Shown: one piece after another, positions 6,956 through 7,461 of the stretch
Position numbering within the stretch: position 1 is the first letter of the stretch
How the letters are laid out: the number at the start of each line of letters is the position of its first letter
NCBI GenBank assembly: GCA_019751575.1
Contig: JAIENF010000317.1
Location: 1 to 7,461 of the forward strand
Origin: Burkholderiales bacterium
GTDB taxonomy: Bacteria > Pseudomonadota > Gammaproteobacteria > Burkholderiales > CAIKXV01
Direction: 5' to 3'
DNA: 7,461 bases
The notes under the pieces: generated by a model
The model's input: the letters and a program-made list of their open reading frames with translations, nothing else
What the model was told of the DNA's origin: nothing
Database searches by the model: none
Made by a program: the position numbers and the translations under genes

Positions 6956-7461
6956 AGGCGCTGCTGGCGATGCTGGCCGTGCTGGCGACGTGGGTGGCAC
7001 TGGCCCCGTCGACCGCAGCGGCGCAGGTGACGGCGGTACGCGTATGGCCAGCGCCGGATTCGACCCGCGTCACCTTCGAATCGCCGCGGCCGGTGACCTG
7101 GCGGCTGTTCGTGGTGCGCGATCCGGATCGCGTCGTGCTGGAGCTCGACGGCGTCGACATCGGACCTGCGCTCGCGAAGATCGGCTCGGCGCTGTCCGCC
7201 GACGATCCGCTGATCCGACAGGCGCGGGTCGGGCGCTACAAGCCAGGGGTGATCCGCGTCGTGTTCGACGTGAAGTCGGAGGTCGCGCCCCAGGCCTTCG
7301 CGCTGAAACCGATCGGCGAGTTCGGCCACCGCATCGTGCTCGACCTGTTCCCGGTGAACGCCCGCGATCCGGTCGCCGCGTTCCTGGAGCGGCAGCGCGC
7401 AGCCGGCCCGCCCGGCGTCGCGCCGGCCCCCTCCCCGGCAAGCCCGGCCGTTGCCGGCACG
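6952..7461 (+). CDS. amiC: N-acetylmuramoyl-L-alanine amidase, N-terminal AMIN part (3' end cut by window)
   Basis: Exported peptidoglycan amidase of the AmiB/AmiC type, which cleaves the bond between N-acetylmuramic acid and the peptide stem during daughter-cell separation. Only the first 170 codons are present, with no stop before the edge. Residues 1-24 form a signal peptide: Lys2, a hydrophobic core from Leu4 to about Ala18, and AAA before Gln25 as the likely cleavage site. No twin-arginine pair is seen, unlike E. coli AmiC, so Sec export is inferred. Residues 26-134 match an AMIN domain, which targets such enzymes to the septum (VRVWPAPDSTRVTF at 29-42, RVVLELDGVD at 60-69, IVLDLFP at 128-134). 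A Pro/Ala-rich linker (about 150-170) follows. The catalytic Amidase_3 domain should lie beyond the edge. The start overlaps the tsaE stop by ATGA. The choice between amiB and amiC is by AMIN-domain resemblance only. Confidence 0.87.
   Translation, partial: MKALLAMLAVLATWVALAPSTAAAQVTAVRVWPAPDSTRVTFESPRPVTWRLFVVRDPDRVVLELDGVDIGPALAKIGSALSADDPLIRQARVGRYKPGVIRVVFDVKSEVAPQAFALKPIGEFGHRIVLDLFPVNARDPVAAFLERQRAAGPPGVAPAPSPASPAVAGT

Overview
This window is ordinary chromosomal DNA from a high-GC proteobacterium (roughly 70% G+C by eye). It most likely comes from a betaproteobacterium: the block of queG divergent from tsaE, with tsaE overlapping an AMIN-domain amidase, is a familiar betaproteobacterial layout, and the proteins read as typical of that class. 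The lineage is inferred from family resemblance and gene order, not from a search. No tRNA, rRNA, insertion sequence, prophage gene or CRISPR array was seen.

Left half (1-5221, all + strand): a carbon-assimilation cluster. It opens with the 3' part of a MOFRL-type glycerate 2-kinase gene cut by the window edge. After a 117-bp gap come glcD, glcE and glcF, the FAD, FAD-like and iron-sulfur subunits of glycolate dehydrogenase, packed with 2-nt and 1-nt gaps. GlcDEF oxidises glycolate to glyoxylate. The kinase phosphorylates glycerate to 2-phosphoglycerate, the last step of the glycerate pathway that returns glyoxylate carbon to glycolysis. The two middle steps (glyoxylate carboligase and tartronate semialdehyde reductase) are not in the window. 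The gap before glcD holds a perfect 17-bp odd-centred palindrome between the kinase stop and the glcD ribosome binding site.

Right half (5222-7461): housekeeping genes. A strong GC-rich hairpin lies between the converging glcF and queG. queG (- strand) encodes the cobalamin and iron-sulfur epoxyqueuosine reductase for tRNA queuosine. It is divergent, across 53 bp, from tsaE, the ATPase of tRNA t6A37 synthesis. tsaE overlaps by an ATGA junction the start of an exported AMIN-domain N-acetylmuramoyl-L-alanine amidase gene, which runs off the right edge. Two adjacent identical 9-bp units directly abut the tsaE start codon, where no Shine-Dalgarno sequence is seen.

I found no convincing new biological system. 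The points worth a second look are the palindrome before glcD, the physical link of glycolate oxidation to glycerate kinase, and the unusual start region of tsaE. Long additional reading frames antisense to the real genes look like by-products of high GC.
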